DNA of 64,000 nt, from the NCBI RefSeq assembly GCF_000018325.1, contig NC_009922.1, forward strand, positions 2,108,001-2,172,000, given 5' to 3'. The translations under genes were made by a program, and so were the position numbers. A model generated the notes under the pieces. It made no database searches and was not told where the DNA came from. It worked only from the letters and a program-made list of their open reading frames with translations. This stretch comes from Alkaliphilus oremlandii OhILAs (GTDB lineage: Bacteria > Bacillota > Clostridia > Peptostreptococcales > Natronincolaceae). Positions 16,036 through 24,977 of the stretch are shown here, piece after piece (the stretch's first letter is position 1; the number at the start of each line of letters is the position of its first letter).

Positions 16036-16338
16036 TTATTTATTGTCATATTTTTCAATAATAATTTCACATGCTCTTAATAACTTATATAGCACTTCAC
16101 ATGATAATTTAAATGAAACAAATCCTACAATATATGTGCTAATAGTGTGAATTTTTGCCATAAAACGATTAAATTGAATTACCATAGAGTCTGGATTTAT
16201 AGAGGTTTGTTGCATTTTTGATACAGCCAAAGAAAAACTGTATTTGTGTAATATAAAGATTATAAAGTATAATAATCCAGTTATTAAAATGTTGTTAACA
16301 ATATTCTTCGCTTTCATATCTCCTATTTTAAACTTCAT
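16036..16338 (-). CDS. Small membrane protein of unknown family
   Basis: 100 residues from ATG 16338, chosen because GGGGG lies seven bases upstream. Hydrophobic helices span about 15-36 and 66-86. A polar linker holds QQTSINPDSMVIQF, and the tail is charged. I do not recognise a family. It has array elements on both sides, with the promoter block at 16418 about 80 bases upstream. Confidence 0.6.
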   Translation of the reverse strand: MKFKIGDMKAKNIVNNILITGLLYFIIFILHKYSFSLAVSKMQQTSINPDSMVIQFNRFMAKIHTISTYIVGFVSFKLSCEVLYKLLRACEIIIEKYDNK

Positions 16339-16417
16339 GGTCATTCCCCCTGTCCTTAATTTTCTCAAATGTTTTAAATTTTCATTAAACATTTTTATCC
16401 AGCCTATCGAACACGAC

Positions 16418-16610
16418 AAGAAAATTATACCATATTTTCCATGCTAATGTAATAAAATTCTAATTTTCAGCACCGTATGATTCGGGGTTCAACGAGCATT
16501 ATTCGTATTTTACATTTTAATAGTGATGTTGCACAATATTTATATTACACATTGATCTTATGCTTAGAATAAAAAATACCGTAAATTCATTTCTGAATAA
16601 TACGATATTA
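16418..16610 (-). repeat. Array element, complete but diverged
   Basis: Promoter block AAGAAAATTATACCATATTT, GCACCGTATGATTCGG, a diverged inner arm (GTGATGTTGCAC) and the hairpin ATACCGTAAATTCA / TGAATAATACGATATTA. The boxA motif is changed (GTTCAACGAGCATT). Confidence 0.75.
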
Positions 16611-16666
16611 AGCAAAACATTTTGTTTACCAGCTACTATACCTTAAATAGAAAACATCCCATTCCA

Positions 16667-16975
16667 TTACCCTTCGCCATAATAACTTGCAACATATATA
16701 AAAACTTTTTTACTTACCTTCCAAGTGTATAGATGACCCTTGGTGGATTTTTCTACAGGAGGCGGAGTAAGTCTATAGAGCTTCGTATTTTCTTCCTGGA
16801 GCAACTTCTTATCGAGCGGACTATAGGGTTCATATTCTTGTATTTCTGTTGTAAATGCCGCTATTGGAAAACCATGAAAAAATATACTTGTTCTTAATGC
16901 TAAAGCCGGCATAGAATGCAATAATATACAAATCGAAACCAGTACTCCAATTACAACAATAGACTTTCTTTTCAT
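16667..16975 (-). CDS. Small secreted or membrane-anchored protein
   Basis: 102 residues from ATG 16975, eight bases after GAGGGG. An N-terminal signal-type segment has a basic start, a hydrophobic core (VVIGVLVSICILLHS) and a possible cleavage site after ALA. The mature part has no Cys and contains YSPLDKKLLQEENTKLYRL and a closing WKVSKKVFIYVASYYG. No family is recognised. This is the first unit of the array, reading from the tRNA side, with promoter block 17040 upstream. Confidence 0.6.
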   Translation of the reverse strand: MKRKSIVVIGVLVSICILLHSMPALALRTSIFFHGFPIAAFTTEIQEYEPYSPLDKKLLQEENTKLYRLTPPPVEKSTKGHLYTWKVSKKVFIYVASYYGEG

Positions 16976-17039
16976 CACGTGTTCCCCTCATAATTACCAT
17001 TTTTATATCTTATAATTTATCTGTCCTGAGTTATCAATT

Positions 17040-17066
17040 AAGAAAATTATACCATATTTTCTTAAT
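17040..17066 (-). promoter_or_regulatory. Array-type extended -10 promoter, upstream end of the array
   Basis: The minus strand reads TATGGTATAATTTTCTT, a TG-N-TATAAT box. No boxA or terminator part is attached, so the array begins here. It faces the gene at 16667-16975. Confidence 0.65.
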
Positions 17067-17100
17067 TGTTGTTTAATCAAGCAGTAGAATAACATAAATA

Positions 17101-17141
17101 AAAAAAAGCAGCCATTCTATCAAGAATTAGCTGCTTTTTTT
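17101..17141 (-). terminator. Terminator of the tRNA cluster
   Basis: AAAAAAAGCAGC and GCTGCTTTTTTT form a strong stem with a T-run. It lies directly after tRNA-Cys in the minus direction and close to the upstream end of the array. Confidence 0.85.
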
Positions 17142-17206
17142 GTCATTTTCAAATGGGTCTTTTAAAGATTTTACATCTTAGGAAAGTCCCAAAACCTGTA
17201 TTTGTT

Positions 17207-17280
<74 letters not shown>

Positions 17281-17303
17281 ATAGCAATCGCACTGCATTA
17301 TTT

Positions 17304-17379
17304 TGGTGCCCAGAGGCGGAATCGAACCACCGACACGGGGATTTTCAGTCCCCTGCTCTACCGACTGAGCTATCTGGGC
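17304..17379 (-). tRNA. tRNA-Phe (GAA)
   Basis: 76 bases with encoded CCA. The acceptor GCCCAGA pairs with TCTGGGC. The anticodon loop CTGAAAA gives GAA. The T-arm is GGTTCGATTCC. It directly abuts tRNA-Val. Confidence 0.95.
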
Positions 17380-17455
17380 TGGTGGGCGCAACAGGGCTCG
17401 AACCTGTGACCCCCTGCTTGTAAGGCAGGTGCTCTCCCAGCTGAGCTATGCGCCC
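17380..17455 (-). tRNA. tRNA-Val (TAC)
   Basis: 76 bases with encoded CCA. The acceptor GGGCGCA pairs with TGCGCCC. The anticodon loop CTTACAA gives UAC, which reads GUA and GUG valine codons. It is the first tRNA of the cluster in the transcribed direction. Confidence 0.95.
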
Positions 17456-17573
17456 AATGCAATGACAAAACTAAGTATAACACATTTTGCCATTCATTAC
17501 AAACTCAACTTTCCATTAATTTTCTTGTTTTTTCCGTATTATGTTATCTTTACTTACGATTTCTCTTTTTTGC

Positions 17574-18473
17574 TTATATATTATTATTTTTATTTAGAAT
17601 TTCACTACGTAGCTTATTTAAATGTTCTTCATCAAAATGATATTTCTTATTACAGAAGTGACATACCAACTCTGCTTGCTTATCTTCCTCTATGATTTCC
17701 GTTAATTCTTTTTCACCGATACTGATTAGTACCTGCTCTAATCGCTCCTCACTGCAATCACATACAAAATCTACATCGTATGTCTCTAAAATAACTGGTT
17801 CAAATTCACCTAAAATATGATTCAAGATTTCCTCTGGATCTTGTATTCTATCGATGATAGATGTAATCGGCTCTAAGGTAGATAATTTACTTTCTAGTTT
17901 TGTTAATGTCTCTTCCTCTATATTCGGTAATACTTGAATGATATATCCACCAGCTGCTTTGATGGTATAGTCCACATCCACCAATACACCAAGAGCGATT
18001 CCAGATGGTTGTTGTTCAGAAAATGCAAAGTATGCAGCAAAATCTTCAGCGATTTCTCCTGTACTCAAAGGATAAGTACCGATATAAGGCTCTTTTAATC
18101 CTAAATCCTTAACCACAGTAATCGTTCCGTCTGTTCCAACAGCACTTCCTACATCTAATTTTCCTGGATACAAATTACTTCCTTCTACATGCGGATGGGA
18201 AACATAGCCCTTTACAATTCCTTTAGAGTTTCCAACCACAACAATCGGTCCCAAAGGACCTCCACCGTTGATATTCACTGTTATTTTTTCTTTCTCTGAT
18301 TTTGACATTAACCCCATCATCGATGTCGCTGTAAGCGTTCTACCTAAAGCAGCGATGGCCACTGGTGTAGCCATTTGCAATTCTTGAGCCTTTGCTACCA
18401 TTTCTGTTGTATTGGCAACAAATACCCTTATTTGATTAGAGGCAGCAGTTCCTCTAATTACTGTATTTTTCAT
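17574..18473 (-). CDS. hslO: Hsp33 redox-regulated chaperone
   Basis: 299 residues from ATG 18473, chosen because GAGGTG lies six bases before it; the upstream GTG at 18482 is inside that site. Hsp33 is a cytosolic holdase switched on by oxidative unfolding. The N-terminal domain carries VIRGTAASNQIRVFVA, NINGGGPLGPIVV and ALGVLVD, all family motifs. The C-terminal switch has CDC and CHFC, four cysteines that bind zinc when reduced, spaced as expected. The length is normal. It stands alone upstream of the tRNA cluster. Confidence 0.95.
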   Translation of the reverse strand: MKNTVIRGTAASNQIRVFVANTTEMVAKAQELQMATPVAIAALGRTLTATSMMGLMSKSEKEKITVNINGGGPLGPIVVVGNSKGIVKGYVSHPHVEGSNLYPGKLDVGSAVGTDGTITVVKDLGLKEPYIGTYPLSTGEIAEDFAAYFAFSEQQPSGIALGVLVDVDYTIKAAGGYIIQVLPNIEEETLTKLESKLSTLEPITSIIDRIQDPEEILNHILGEFEPVILETYDVDFVCDCSEERLEQVLISIGEKELTEIIEEDKQAELVCHFCNKKYHFDEEHLNKLRSEILNKNNNI

Positions 18474-18698
18474 AGAATTCACCTCTTATAAATTGTTGAT
18501 TTTTCAAAGTTTATAAAGAACTTCTTTAAGCGTCTAAAAAACATCATAACATAAAACATATTTTAAATAAAGACTTCTATATTTTTACCCGAATTGGAGA
18601 AAAATATCGGTCAATATCCATGTTCATTTGCAAGATTATATGTATAATATTAAATAAGGAATATTTAATCTTTTAAAAATATTAAAAGGAGTGGTTCA

Positions 18699-18962
18699 AT
18701 GATTTTATATGCTGCCATATTAGAGATGATTGACCCAAAGAAGGATAACGAAATATTAGATATCCATAAGGCATATCTTCAAAGGCTCATAGAGGAAGGA
18801 AAAATTTTCGCCAAAGGACCCTTTACAGATCATAGTGGTGGTCTTGTAATCTATCGGGCAAACTCCTATGAAGAAGCTAAAGAAATGGCAGAAAATGATC
18901 CTGCTATATTACAGAATTCTCGAACCCTCATATTAAAGGAATGGCGTAGCAATATAGAATAG
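18699..18962 (+). CDS. YciI-like (YCII-domain) protein
   Basis: 87 residues. It begins MILYAAILEMIDP and contains IHKAYLQRLIEEGKIFAKGPF, with the conserved His in the first helix and G-P-F. It ends YEEAKEMAENDPAIL, the classic YCII pattern. Members are dimeric alpha-beta barrel proteins, mostly without known function. AAAGGAG stands just before the ATG, and a TATAAT lies about 50 bases upstream. Confidence 0.87.
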   Translation: MILYAAILEMIDPKKDNEILDIHKAYLQRLIEEGKIFAKGPFTDHSGGLVIYRANSYEEAKEMAENDPAILQNSRTLILKEWRSNIE

Positions 18963-19014
18963 ACATACGTGAGAAACGGAACGGAATAATTGTTTAAGCT
19001 CAATCAACGAAAAG

Positions 19015-19056
19015 AAAGAACCAGCGGTATTTTTTAAATATCACTAGTTCTTTTTG
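19015..19056 (+). terminator. Terminator between the YciI-like and cold-shock genes
   Basis: AAAGAAC pairs with GTTCTTT, followed by a T-run on the plus strand (TTTTTG). It ends the YciI-like gene. It could also act in the minus direction for the cold-shock gene, since the minus side has AAAAAG-rich flanks. Confidence 0.6.
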
Positions 19057-19171
19057 ATTTCATTATTTCACCATGATACAAAAGTACTAATCTAAACATC
19101 TATGTAAACCAATTGGCTTCTAACGATTGTAGATTACATACCCCCATCTAATGCTGATGAAAACGATTGAA

Positions 19172-19372
19172 CTATCCTCTTGTTACGTTCGTAGCTTGAG
19201 GTCCTTTATCACCTTGAACGATTTCAAAATTAACGGCTTGTCCTTCTTCTAATGTCTTGAATCCATCCATAGTGATTGCTGAATAGTGTACGAATACATC
19301 GTCACCATTTTCTCTTGAAATAAATCCATAACCTTTTTCTGAATTAAACCATTTAACTGTACCTTTTTCCAT
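19172..19372 (-). CDS. cspA: Cold-shock protein, CspA family
   Basis: 66 residues, the standard length of a single cold-shock domain. RNP1 is KGYGFI and RNP2 is VFVHY. MEKGTVKWFNSEKGYGF is the consensus start and ATNVTRG the consensus end. It binds single-stranded RNA and DNA and melts RNA structures. AGGAGG-type bases precede the ATG, and a good promoter lies upstream (19429-19457). Confidence 0.95.
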   Translation of the reverse strand: MEKGTVKWFNSEKGYGFISRENGDDVFVHYSAITMDGFKTLEEGQAVNFEIVQGDKGPQATNVTRG

Positions 19373-19428
19373 AAAAACTCCTCCTAAAACAGTATTGAAC
19401 CTAGGCTTGTCTACCCTTATTCTTTTTT

Positions 19429-19457
19429 AGTCTATCATAGTGCAAATTTTATGTCAA
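19429..19457 (-). promoter_or_regulatory. Promoter of the cold-shock gene
   Basis: TTGACA, a 17-base spacer, then TAGACT on the minus strand, about 60 bases before the ATG. It leaves a leader of roughly 50 bases. Confidence 0.7.
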
Positions 19458-19527
19458 TATTTTATCCATCCTCTAAAATAGACCTTCAACATTCATTATA
19501 GGATATTCTTGACACTATTTTTCATGT

Positions 19528-20274
19528 TTATTCAGACTTTTTTGCAATAAAAAAAACACGTTCACTATTGTTTTTAGGTGCATCTAAACTAAATCCGTCT
19601 AATACACGAATTTCTTTAAAGTTTCGATTCAATAGATTCATAATTTCATCGATTTCATATGCTCTTTGAATATGATATTCTTCTTCTTTTCTATACAGGC
19701 TTCCTTCTTGAATAAAAAAAGTTAAGTTCATCTCTATGATACGCTCGTCTTCGTTAAAATAATTTTCCCACAAGTAACAAAGATCCTCCAAATTTTCTCC
19801 GAAGGTGTTGTCACCCAATATATGTTTCAGCTTATAGTAAGAACTGATATCAAAAATAAAAAGCCCATCCTTCTCTAAGACCTCATATACATTATGAAAA
19901 ACTTTGTCTAAATCTATTTCCTCTGTAATATAATTAATGCCATCACACATGGCTAGAACACAATCAAACTTTTCATCAAACTCTAGCTCAACCATATCTT
20001 GCTGTATAAACAATACATTTTGATTGCTATCGATGGCTTTATTCTTGGCTACCATCAACATATCTTCCGATATATCTACCCCAGTCAGACGATACCCTTT
20101 ATTTGCAAGAGGTATGGTAATATTCCCAGTACCACATGCTAGTTCTAGTATTTTCTTAGGTTTCCTATTGTCATTCGTCATTAATTCTTCCACGTAGTTT
20201 GCCCATGCTCCATAGTCAACATCTTCCATTAGACGATCATAGATATAGGCAAAGCCTCCATATTGCTCTGTCAT
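19528..20274 (-). CDS. Class I SAM-dependent methyltransferase
   Basis: 248 residues. Motif I is ILELACGTGNITIPL (about 42-56), motif II GVDISEDMLMVA, and motif IV near DCVLAMCDGINYI; DISSYYKL follows. This is the Rossmann core of small-molecule and protein methyltransferases, family 25. The final third (about 170-245) is rich in beta strands and closes the fold. The substrate is unknown. Its ATG overlaps the stop of the spore-protein gene by 4 bases, so the two are translated from one message. Confidence 0.87.
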   Translation of the reverse strand: MTEQYGGFAYIYDRLMEDVDYGAWANYVEELMTNDNRKPKKILELACGTGNITIPLANKGYRLTGVDISEDMLMVAKNKAIDSNQNVLFIQQDMVELEFDEKFDCVLAMCDGINYITEEIDLDKVFHNVYEVLEKDGLFIFDISSYYKLKHILGDNTFGENLEDLCYLWENYFNEDERIIEMNLTFFIQEGSLYRKEEEYHIQRAYEIDEIMNLLNRNFKEIRVLDGFSLDAPKNNSERVFFIAKKSE

Positions 20275-20471
20275 TTAGTACGCCCCTTTTTATTTTCTTT
20301 TTTTCTAGAGGTCATGATACCGCCAATTCTTCCAGTTTCCTTAGCAGTAAGTCCACCCCATCCGTATTTCTTTACTTTATCAATTAATCCTAATTCTTCG
20401 GCAATCTCGTATTTCATCATCATGTCCGGTGTAAATTCGTCTGCAAATTTTTTCAATTCTTTCTTTTTCAT
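20271..20471 (-). CDS. Small acid-soluble spore protein, alpha/beta type
   Basis: 66 residues. The middle MKYEIAEELGLIDKVKKYG and LTAKETGRIGGIMTSRKK follow the alpha/beta SASP pattern, including the E-x-x-x-E-x germination protease site region and the G-x-x-x-G-G-x-M-x-x-x helix. These proteins coat spore DNA and protect it. It is shorter and more basic than the second SASP at 38461. It is the first gene of an operon with the methyltransferase (4-base overlap). GGAGGGAT precedes the ATG. Confidence 0.85.
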   Translation of the reverse strand: MKKKELKKFADEFTPDMMMKYEIAEELGLIDKVKKYGWGGLTAKETGRIGGIMTSRKKENKKGRTK

Positions 20472-20719
20472 CGATATCCCTCCACATCCTTATTATGGAA
20501 TAGTTGGAGAAATATTATTCAGCCATAATTATGTCGTATTTCCACGAGAATTCTTAACTAATCGTAATAATTGATTTTTTTTGTTGATTTTAGTCATATC
20601 AAGTGATAAATTATTCTTATTGTAATATCAATACTATTTTCCCACTCCCCTTTTAATATATCAATATATTAAATGAAGTATGGTAATTTTCCCCTAAAAT
20701 TACTTACTTAAATCGGAAT

Positions 20720-20752
20720 AAAAGAAGACATGGCACCATGTCTTCTTTTTAT
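20720..20752 (-). terminator. Terminator downstream of glsA
   Basis: AAAAGAAGACATGG and CCATGTCTTCTTTT form an almost perfect palindrome with T-runs on both strands. It lies 15 bases after the glsA stop. Confidence 0.85.
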
Positions 20753-20766
20753 TTTTATCTGAAAAT

Positions 20767-21684
20767 CTAAAAGATACTCAGTTCTAGCATTTTTGAAAGC
20801 TGTTCTAACACACCAACACCTGCGATACTATTCCCTTTTTCATCCAGAGAAGGTCCAATAACACCAATACCCATCTTTCCAGGTACAACAGCCATAATAC
20901 CGCCACCTACACCACTTTTAGCAGGAATGCCAACATTGATGGCAAATTCTCCCGATGCATTATACATGCCACAGGTGGTCATCAACGCCTTTGCAATTTT
21001 ACTATGCTTGGGATTTATAATCTGCTTTCCTGTTTCCAGAAGGACTCCATCGCTACTTAGAAACAAACCAATTCGCGCAATATCTTTGCATGTAACCTCA
21101 ATGGAACATTGTTTAAAGTATAAATCTAGATTTTCTTCAACATCTCCTGTGATCACACCGACATCCTTCATAAAGTAAGCCATGGCTCTATTCCGATCTC
21201 CAGTGGATTTCTCCGACATATAGATGGATTCATTCACTTTCAAATCTGGATTTCCAGTTACCAGCTTGAAAAAATCCATAATACGCTGTATTCTCTCTTC
21301 CGGTGATTTACCTTTAATCTTAGATGTCACAGCAATGGCTCCTGCGTTAATCATCGGATTAAATGGTTTGGAAGGTCGAACAATTTCTAGCTTCATCATG
21401 GAGTTAAAAGCGTCTCCTGTAGGTTCCTTCCCTACACATTCAAAAATATATTCTGCGCCCCAATCCTCTAAAGCCATGATCAAAGTAATCACTTTTGATA
21501 TACTTTGAATGGTAAACTTATAATCATAATCTCCTGCCTTAAATTCAGAGCCATCCAATTGGCTAATATAGATGCCCAATGCATCTTTATTAGCTCTAGT
21601 GAGCTCTGGAATATATGTCGGCAGGTTTCCGAAAGCAATTTTCTCTCGATTTTGATTTAATATTTTTTCAAGTTCAATCTGCAC
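20767..21684 (-). CDS. glsA: Glutaminase
   Basis: 305 residues from GTG 21684, chosen because GAGGGTG stands just before it; a TTG at 21702 is the only upstream alternative. It hydrolyses glutamine to glutamate and ammonia. The beta-lactamase-like fold is seen: FTIQSISKV has the nucleophile Ser and Lys (S-x-x-K), then MINAGAI, YMSEKSTGDRNRA, and near the C-terminus GIPAKSGVGGGIM. All are glutaminase A landmarks. The length is normal. A strong terminator follows. Confidence 0.93.
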   Translation of the reverse strand: MQIELEKILNQNREKIAFGNLPTYIPELTRANKDALGIYISQLDGSEFKAGDYDYKFTIQSISKVITLIMALEDWGAEYIFECVGKEPTGDAFNSMMKLEIVRPSKPFNPMINAGAIAVTSKIKGKSPEERIQRIMDFFKLVTGNPDLKVNESIYMSEKSTGDRNRAMAYFMKDVGVITGDVEENLDLYFKQCSIEVTCKDIARIGLFLSSDGVLLETGKQIINPKHSKIAKALMTTCGMYNASGEFAINVGIPAKSGVGGGIMAVVPGKMGIGVIGPSLDEKGNSIAGVGVLEQLSKMLELSIF

Positions 21685-21768
21685 TTTGTCACCCTCTATC
21701 AAAAGTCTTCATTTGCATCCCTTTGCAAATTGAATATATAAAATTAAAGTTCATTCGTCAATACTTTT

Positions 21769-23445
21769 TTAATGGAAGCTGCTTCCAGCTATGAACTCTC
21801 TCAATATTGAAGTTCTCGGTATATCTTCTTCATTTTCTAGATTGACAAAATAATTAAGAAACTTTAATAATCGCTTTGCTTCCGCATGATAAGGGCTTGT
21901 GGTATCCACCTGCCTTAGAAGTGGTTCTGCATATTTTTTAAGGGCACACAATTCATAGAATAATGCGGAGTTAAACATAACATCTGCTTCCTCTTGGAAT
22001 GGGAAAATATTTCGCTCTTCTCCCCGTCTTACAGATTGCCACAGAAATAAAGTTCTGTTTGCATCGTTGGACCTAAATTTGCTATCCCTTACTAATCTTC
22101 GAATTAATCGTGTATCCGTTGTAGGGATTCGATTATGCTCATCTAAATTTAATTGTGTTAAAGCACTGATATAGATCCTAAACTTATTATTTTTTGGAAT
22201 GGACTTTGTAAGTTCATCATTTAGGCAGTGAATCCCTTCTAGTATCAAAGGTTGATCTTCTGTAATTTTAATTTTATGTCCCCGATATTCTCTCTTTCCT
22301 AGATGGAAGTTAAAAGTTGGAATTTCTACTTCTTCTCCAGCAAGTATCTTTTCTAGGTCTTTATTAAATAAATCTAAATCGATTGCATATAAAGATTCAA
22401 AATCAAATTCTCCATTTTCATCTAAAGGCGTATCCTCTCTATTTACAAAATAATCATCTAAGGAAATAGACACCGGATTCAATCCATTTACCTTGAGGTG
22501 AATTTCTAGCCGTTTAGCAAATGTAGTCTTACCAGAAGAAGAAGGTCCTGCTATTAAAATCAATTTTTTCTCATGGATATTTTCTAGAATCGTATCTGCA
22601 ATTTGAGCGATCTTTTTTTCATGCAATGCTTCTGCAATTCGAATGAATTCACCTTGTCTTTTCGTTACAATGAGATCATTTAAAGCTGCCACATGGTCAA
22701 TTTCTAAAATTTTTGCCCATTTTTCCGTTTCTCTAAATATCTTAAACAGTCTGGGTTGCTCTTCAAATTCCGGTATTTGGCAATTGGCTTCCTTCGTCGG
22801 TAGCTGTATGATAATTCCAGGACTATAATATTTTAAAGAAAATTTCTTTAAGTAGCCAGTGGATGGTACCATATAGCCATAAAAATAATTTTTCAGCCAA
22901 CCGCACTGATATATATTAATATAGGGCTTATCCCGATACTTCATTAAATTTACTTTGCCATTTTGTCCGTATTCTTTAAATATATCGATGGCCTCATCCA
23001 CTGGTACTCTACTTTTGATCAGCGGCACATCTTCTGCAATAATTTCTCTCATTCTCTCTTCGATTCGTTTGGTATCTTCCTCATTAAGATCTCTCTTATA
23101 TTGAATTTCACAATACAAACCTTTACTTAAGGAATGTTCCACCGAAACCTGACAGCCTGAAAACAATTCCATACAGGCTCTTATAAAGACAAAAGATAAA
23201 CTTCTTTGGTATATTCGAGCACCAATGGAAGAACATTGCTCCAAAAATCGCACATGACAATCCTCGCTCAAAATAACTCCTAATTCTTCTAACTGATTAT
23301 CAACGATGGCACCTACGATTTGATTTTCATATGTATCACCAAAGTCCTTAGATATTTCCTCCAAAGATATTCCTTTTTCATATTCAAATATCCCTTTACC
23401 TTCTACATCAACTTTGATTAAATTTTTATTCTTTTCTTGTTCCAT
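21769..23445 (-). CDS. Uridine-kinase-like protein with TGS/ThrRS-type N-terminus
   Basis: 558 residues. Residues 1-70 look like a TGS domain and about 80-200 like the ThrRS second additional domain (GARIYQRSLSFVFIRA, LSKGLYCEI). The second half from about residue 285 is a P-loop kinase: LILIAGPSSSGKTTFAKRL is the Walker A, then SISLDDYF and ILEGIHCLND, as in uridine kinase and phosphoribulokinase. Such fusions are common in Clostridia and their substrate is not settled. The ATG has GGGGGAG upstream. The kinase motifs appear intact. Confidence 0.88.
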   Translation of the reverse strand: MEQEKNKNLIKVDVEGKGIFEYEKGISLEEISKDFGDTYENQIVGAIVDNQLEELGVILSEDCHVRFLEQCSSIGARIYQRSLSFVFIRACMELFSGCQVSVEHSLSKGLYCEIQYKRDLNEEDTKRIEERMREIIAEDVPLIKSRVPVDEAIDIFKEYGQNGKVNLMKYRDKPYINIYQCGWLKNYFYGYMVPSTGYLKKFSLKYYSPGIIIQLPTKEANCQIPEFEEQPRLFKIFRETEKWAKILEIDHVAALNDLIVTKRQGEFIRIAEALHEKKIAQIADTILENIHEKKLILIAGPSSSGKTTFAKRLEIHLKVNGLNPVSISLDDYFVNREDTPLDENGEFDFESLYAIDLDLFNKDLEKILAGEEVEIPTFNFHLGKREYRGHKIKITEDQPLILEGIHCLNDELTKSIPKNNKFRIYISALTQLNLDEHNRIPTTDTRLIRRLVRDSKFRSNDANRTLFLWQSVRRGEERNIFPFQEEADVMFNSALFYELCALKKYAEPLLRQVDTTSPYHAEAKRLLKFLNYFVNLENEEDIPRTSILREFIAGSSFH

Positions 23446-23649
23446 ATTTACTCCCCCTATTTACTTACTCATTGATTCTGTTTTTTACTAGTATATTGAT
23501 TATATTCGGGTCAAAGATTTAATATAACAATCTCTTATATTTTACCCATTTGAAATAGCAATCCAACAAGTAATTTTACCGCTCTATTTTCAAGTCCTCT
23601 TTTATAAACAAGTCTTTTAATTTAAAAAGCTATTATTTTATTCATAAAA

Positions 23650-23675
23650 TAGTCCCTGCCAAAGGCAGGGACTAT
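23650..23675 (-). terminator. Terminator of the CBS-domain gene
   Basis: AGTCCCTGCC and GGCAGGGACT pair perfectly around a 3-base loop, followed by ATTTTA on the minus strand. Confidence 0.82.
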
Positions 23676-23680
23676 TCCAC

Positions 23681-24115
23681 CTACATCATTGGTCTACTGG
23701 GTGTAGAGATATTACTCAATGCTTCTCCTGCTTCATTTTCATAATCATTTCTAACGGCTAAATCTCCAATGGAAACCATTCCAACCATCTTTCCATTTTC
23801 AATGACGGGTAATCTTCTTACTTGGTTTTCTCCCATGATTCTAGCAGCTTCATGAATATGAGTATCCGGTGTAACGGAGACAATTCCTTTAGACATTACT
23901 TCACTTGCAGTAGCATTGTCTTTCGAGTTTTGCGCTACACATCGTAGAACAATATCTCTATCTGTAATAATACCCAAAGGTTGATTTTGCTGGTTACACA
24001 CTGGAATCGACCCTACATTTAATTCTTTCATTTTTTTAGCAACTTCAGCAATTGAAGCATTTGGTAAGGCAGCATAGATTTTGTTCGTCATTACATCCTT
24101 TACATTCATACACAC
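23681..24115 (-). CDS. Protein with two CBS domains
   Basis: 144 residues, exactly a CBS pair (Bateman module). The first repeat is about 8-60 (VKDVMTNKIYAAL, LGIITDRDIV). The second is about 70-125 (ASEVMSKGIVSV, MVGMVSIGDLAV). CBS pairs bind adenine nucleotides or other ligands and usually regulate a partner. No enzyme domain is attached here. The C-terminal tail is Ser/Met-rich. GGAGGTGTG precedes the ATG. Confidence 0.93.
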   Translation of the reverse strand: MCMNVKDVMTNKIYAALPNASIAEVAKKMKELNVGSIPVCNQQNQPLGIITDRDIVLRCVAQNSKDNATASEVMSKGIVSVTPDTHIHEAARIMGENQVRRLPVIENGKMVGMVSIGDLAVRNDYENEAGEALSNISTPSRPMM

Positions 24116-24183
24116 ACCTCCAAATAATATACTCCATCTATAGGTTGTACGATTTCCCGTTTTTTTATTAAATCTTTTCTTCT

Positions 24184-24213
24184 CAAAAAAAGTTCCTAAC
24201 GGCAGTTAGAAAC
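24184..24213 (-). terminator. Terminator of lepB
   Basis: GTTTCTAAC pairs with GTTAGGAAC around TGCC and runs into seven T on the minus strand. Confidence 0.82.
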
Positions 24214-24244
24214 ATTTTTAGAAATTTTAGCATAAAAATAAAGT

Positions 24245-24766
24245 TTATTTCAATAGTTGTATCTTGTTCAATGGAAATAATCTTATAAAGGCTTTTCCCA
24301 TGACCTTTTCAAAATCCACCAAGCCTAAAGCAGGATCTCTACTATCCAAGCTATTTCCTCTATTGTCTCCCATAACAAAGAGTTTACCCTCTGGTACAGT
24401 TATGTCCACTTCACCGATGGTATAGTTCTCTGGAATATATTCTTCCTTTAAAAGAACATCATTCACAAATACATCTCCATCTTTAATGAACACTCGATCT
24501 CCTGGAACTCCTATGACACGCTTAATCAATAATTTATTGCTTCCGTTTTCAGTTCTTAAATCGGATTGGAAAACAACGATATCTCCCATTTTAGGTTGAC
24601 TTCTCTTATATAAAAACCGATTTATAATTAAAAAATCATTTTCCTCCAAAGTAGGGCTCATCGAATAATTCTTCACAATCGTTGGCTTTATAAAAGTTGT
24701 AATGATTAAAGCAATCACTAGGGATAATATAATGGTTTTCACCCATTCGAGTATTTCATCCTTCAT
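24245..24766 (-). CDS. lepB: Signal peptidase I
   Basis: 173 residues from ATG 24766, chosen because AGGAGGGC lies eight bases upstream; longer starts give an unlikely N-terminus. It removes signal peptides from exported proteins. One N-terminal membrane helix (about 8-28) precedes the catalytic Ser35 in NYSMSPTL and Lys82 in LLIKRVIGVPGD. MGDNRGNSLDSRD is the third family box. Short, single-helix enzymes of this type are typical of Gram-positives. It stands alone with its own terminator. Confidence 0.94.
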   Translation of the reverse strand: MKDEILEWVKTIILSLVIALIITTFIKPTIVKNYSMSPTLEENDFLIINRFLYKRSQPKMGDIVVFQSDLRTENGSNKLLIKRVIGVPGDRVFIKDGDVFVNDVLLKEEYIPENYTIGEVDITVPEGKLFVMGDNRGNSLDSRDPALGLVDFEKVMGKAFIRLFPLNKIQLLK

Positions 24767-24977
24767 AGTTTGCCCTCCTGTCTCCACCTTATGAATAAAC
24801 TTCCTTACCATTTTATCACTGTACCCAGTGGAAAGCAACTTTAAAACAATGGATGTTGTATGGAATTTATGTAGGTCATTATAATACCTTATAATTATTA
24901 CATTTTCATGTCAATGTTGATGATTCCTTCTCTTTATGGTATCCTAAAATATATGATCTCATAAGGAGTTGATTCAA

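Noticed and set aside
2451..17075. A classical integron cassette array
   Set aside because: The layout fits, but the repeated element lacks the paired RYYYAAC and GTTRRRY core sites in the right order, and no integron integrase gene is present.
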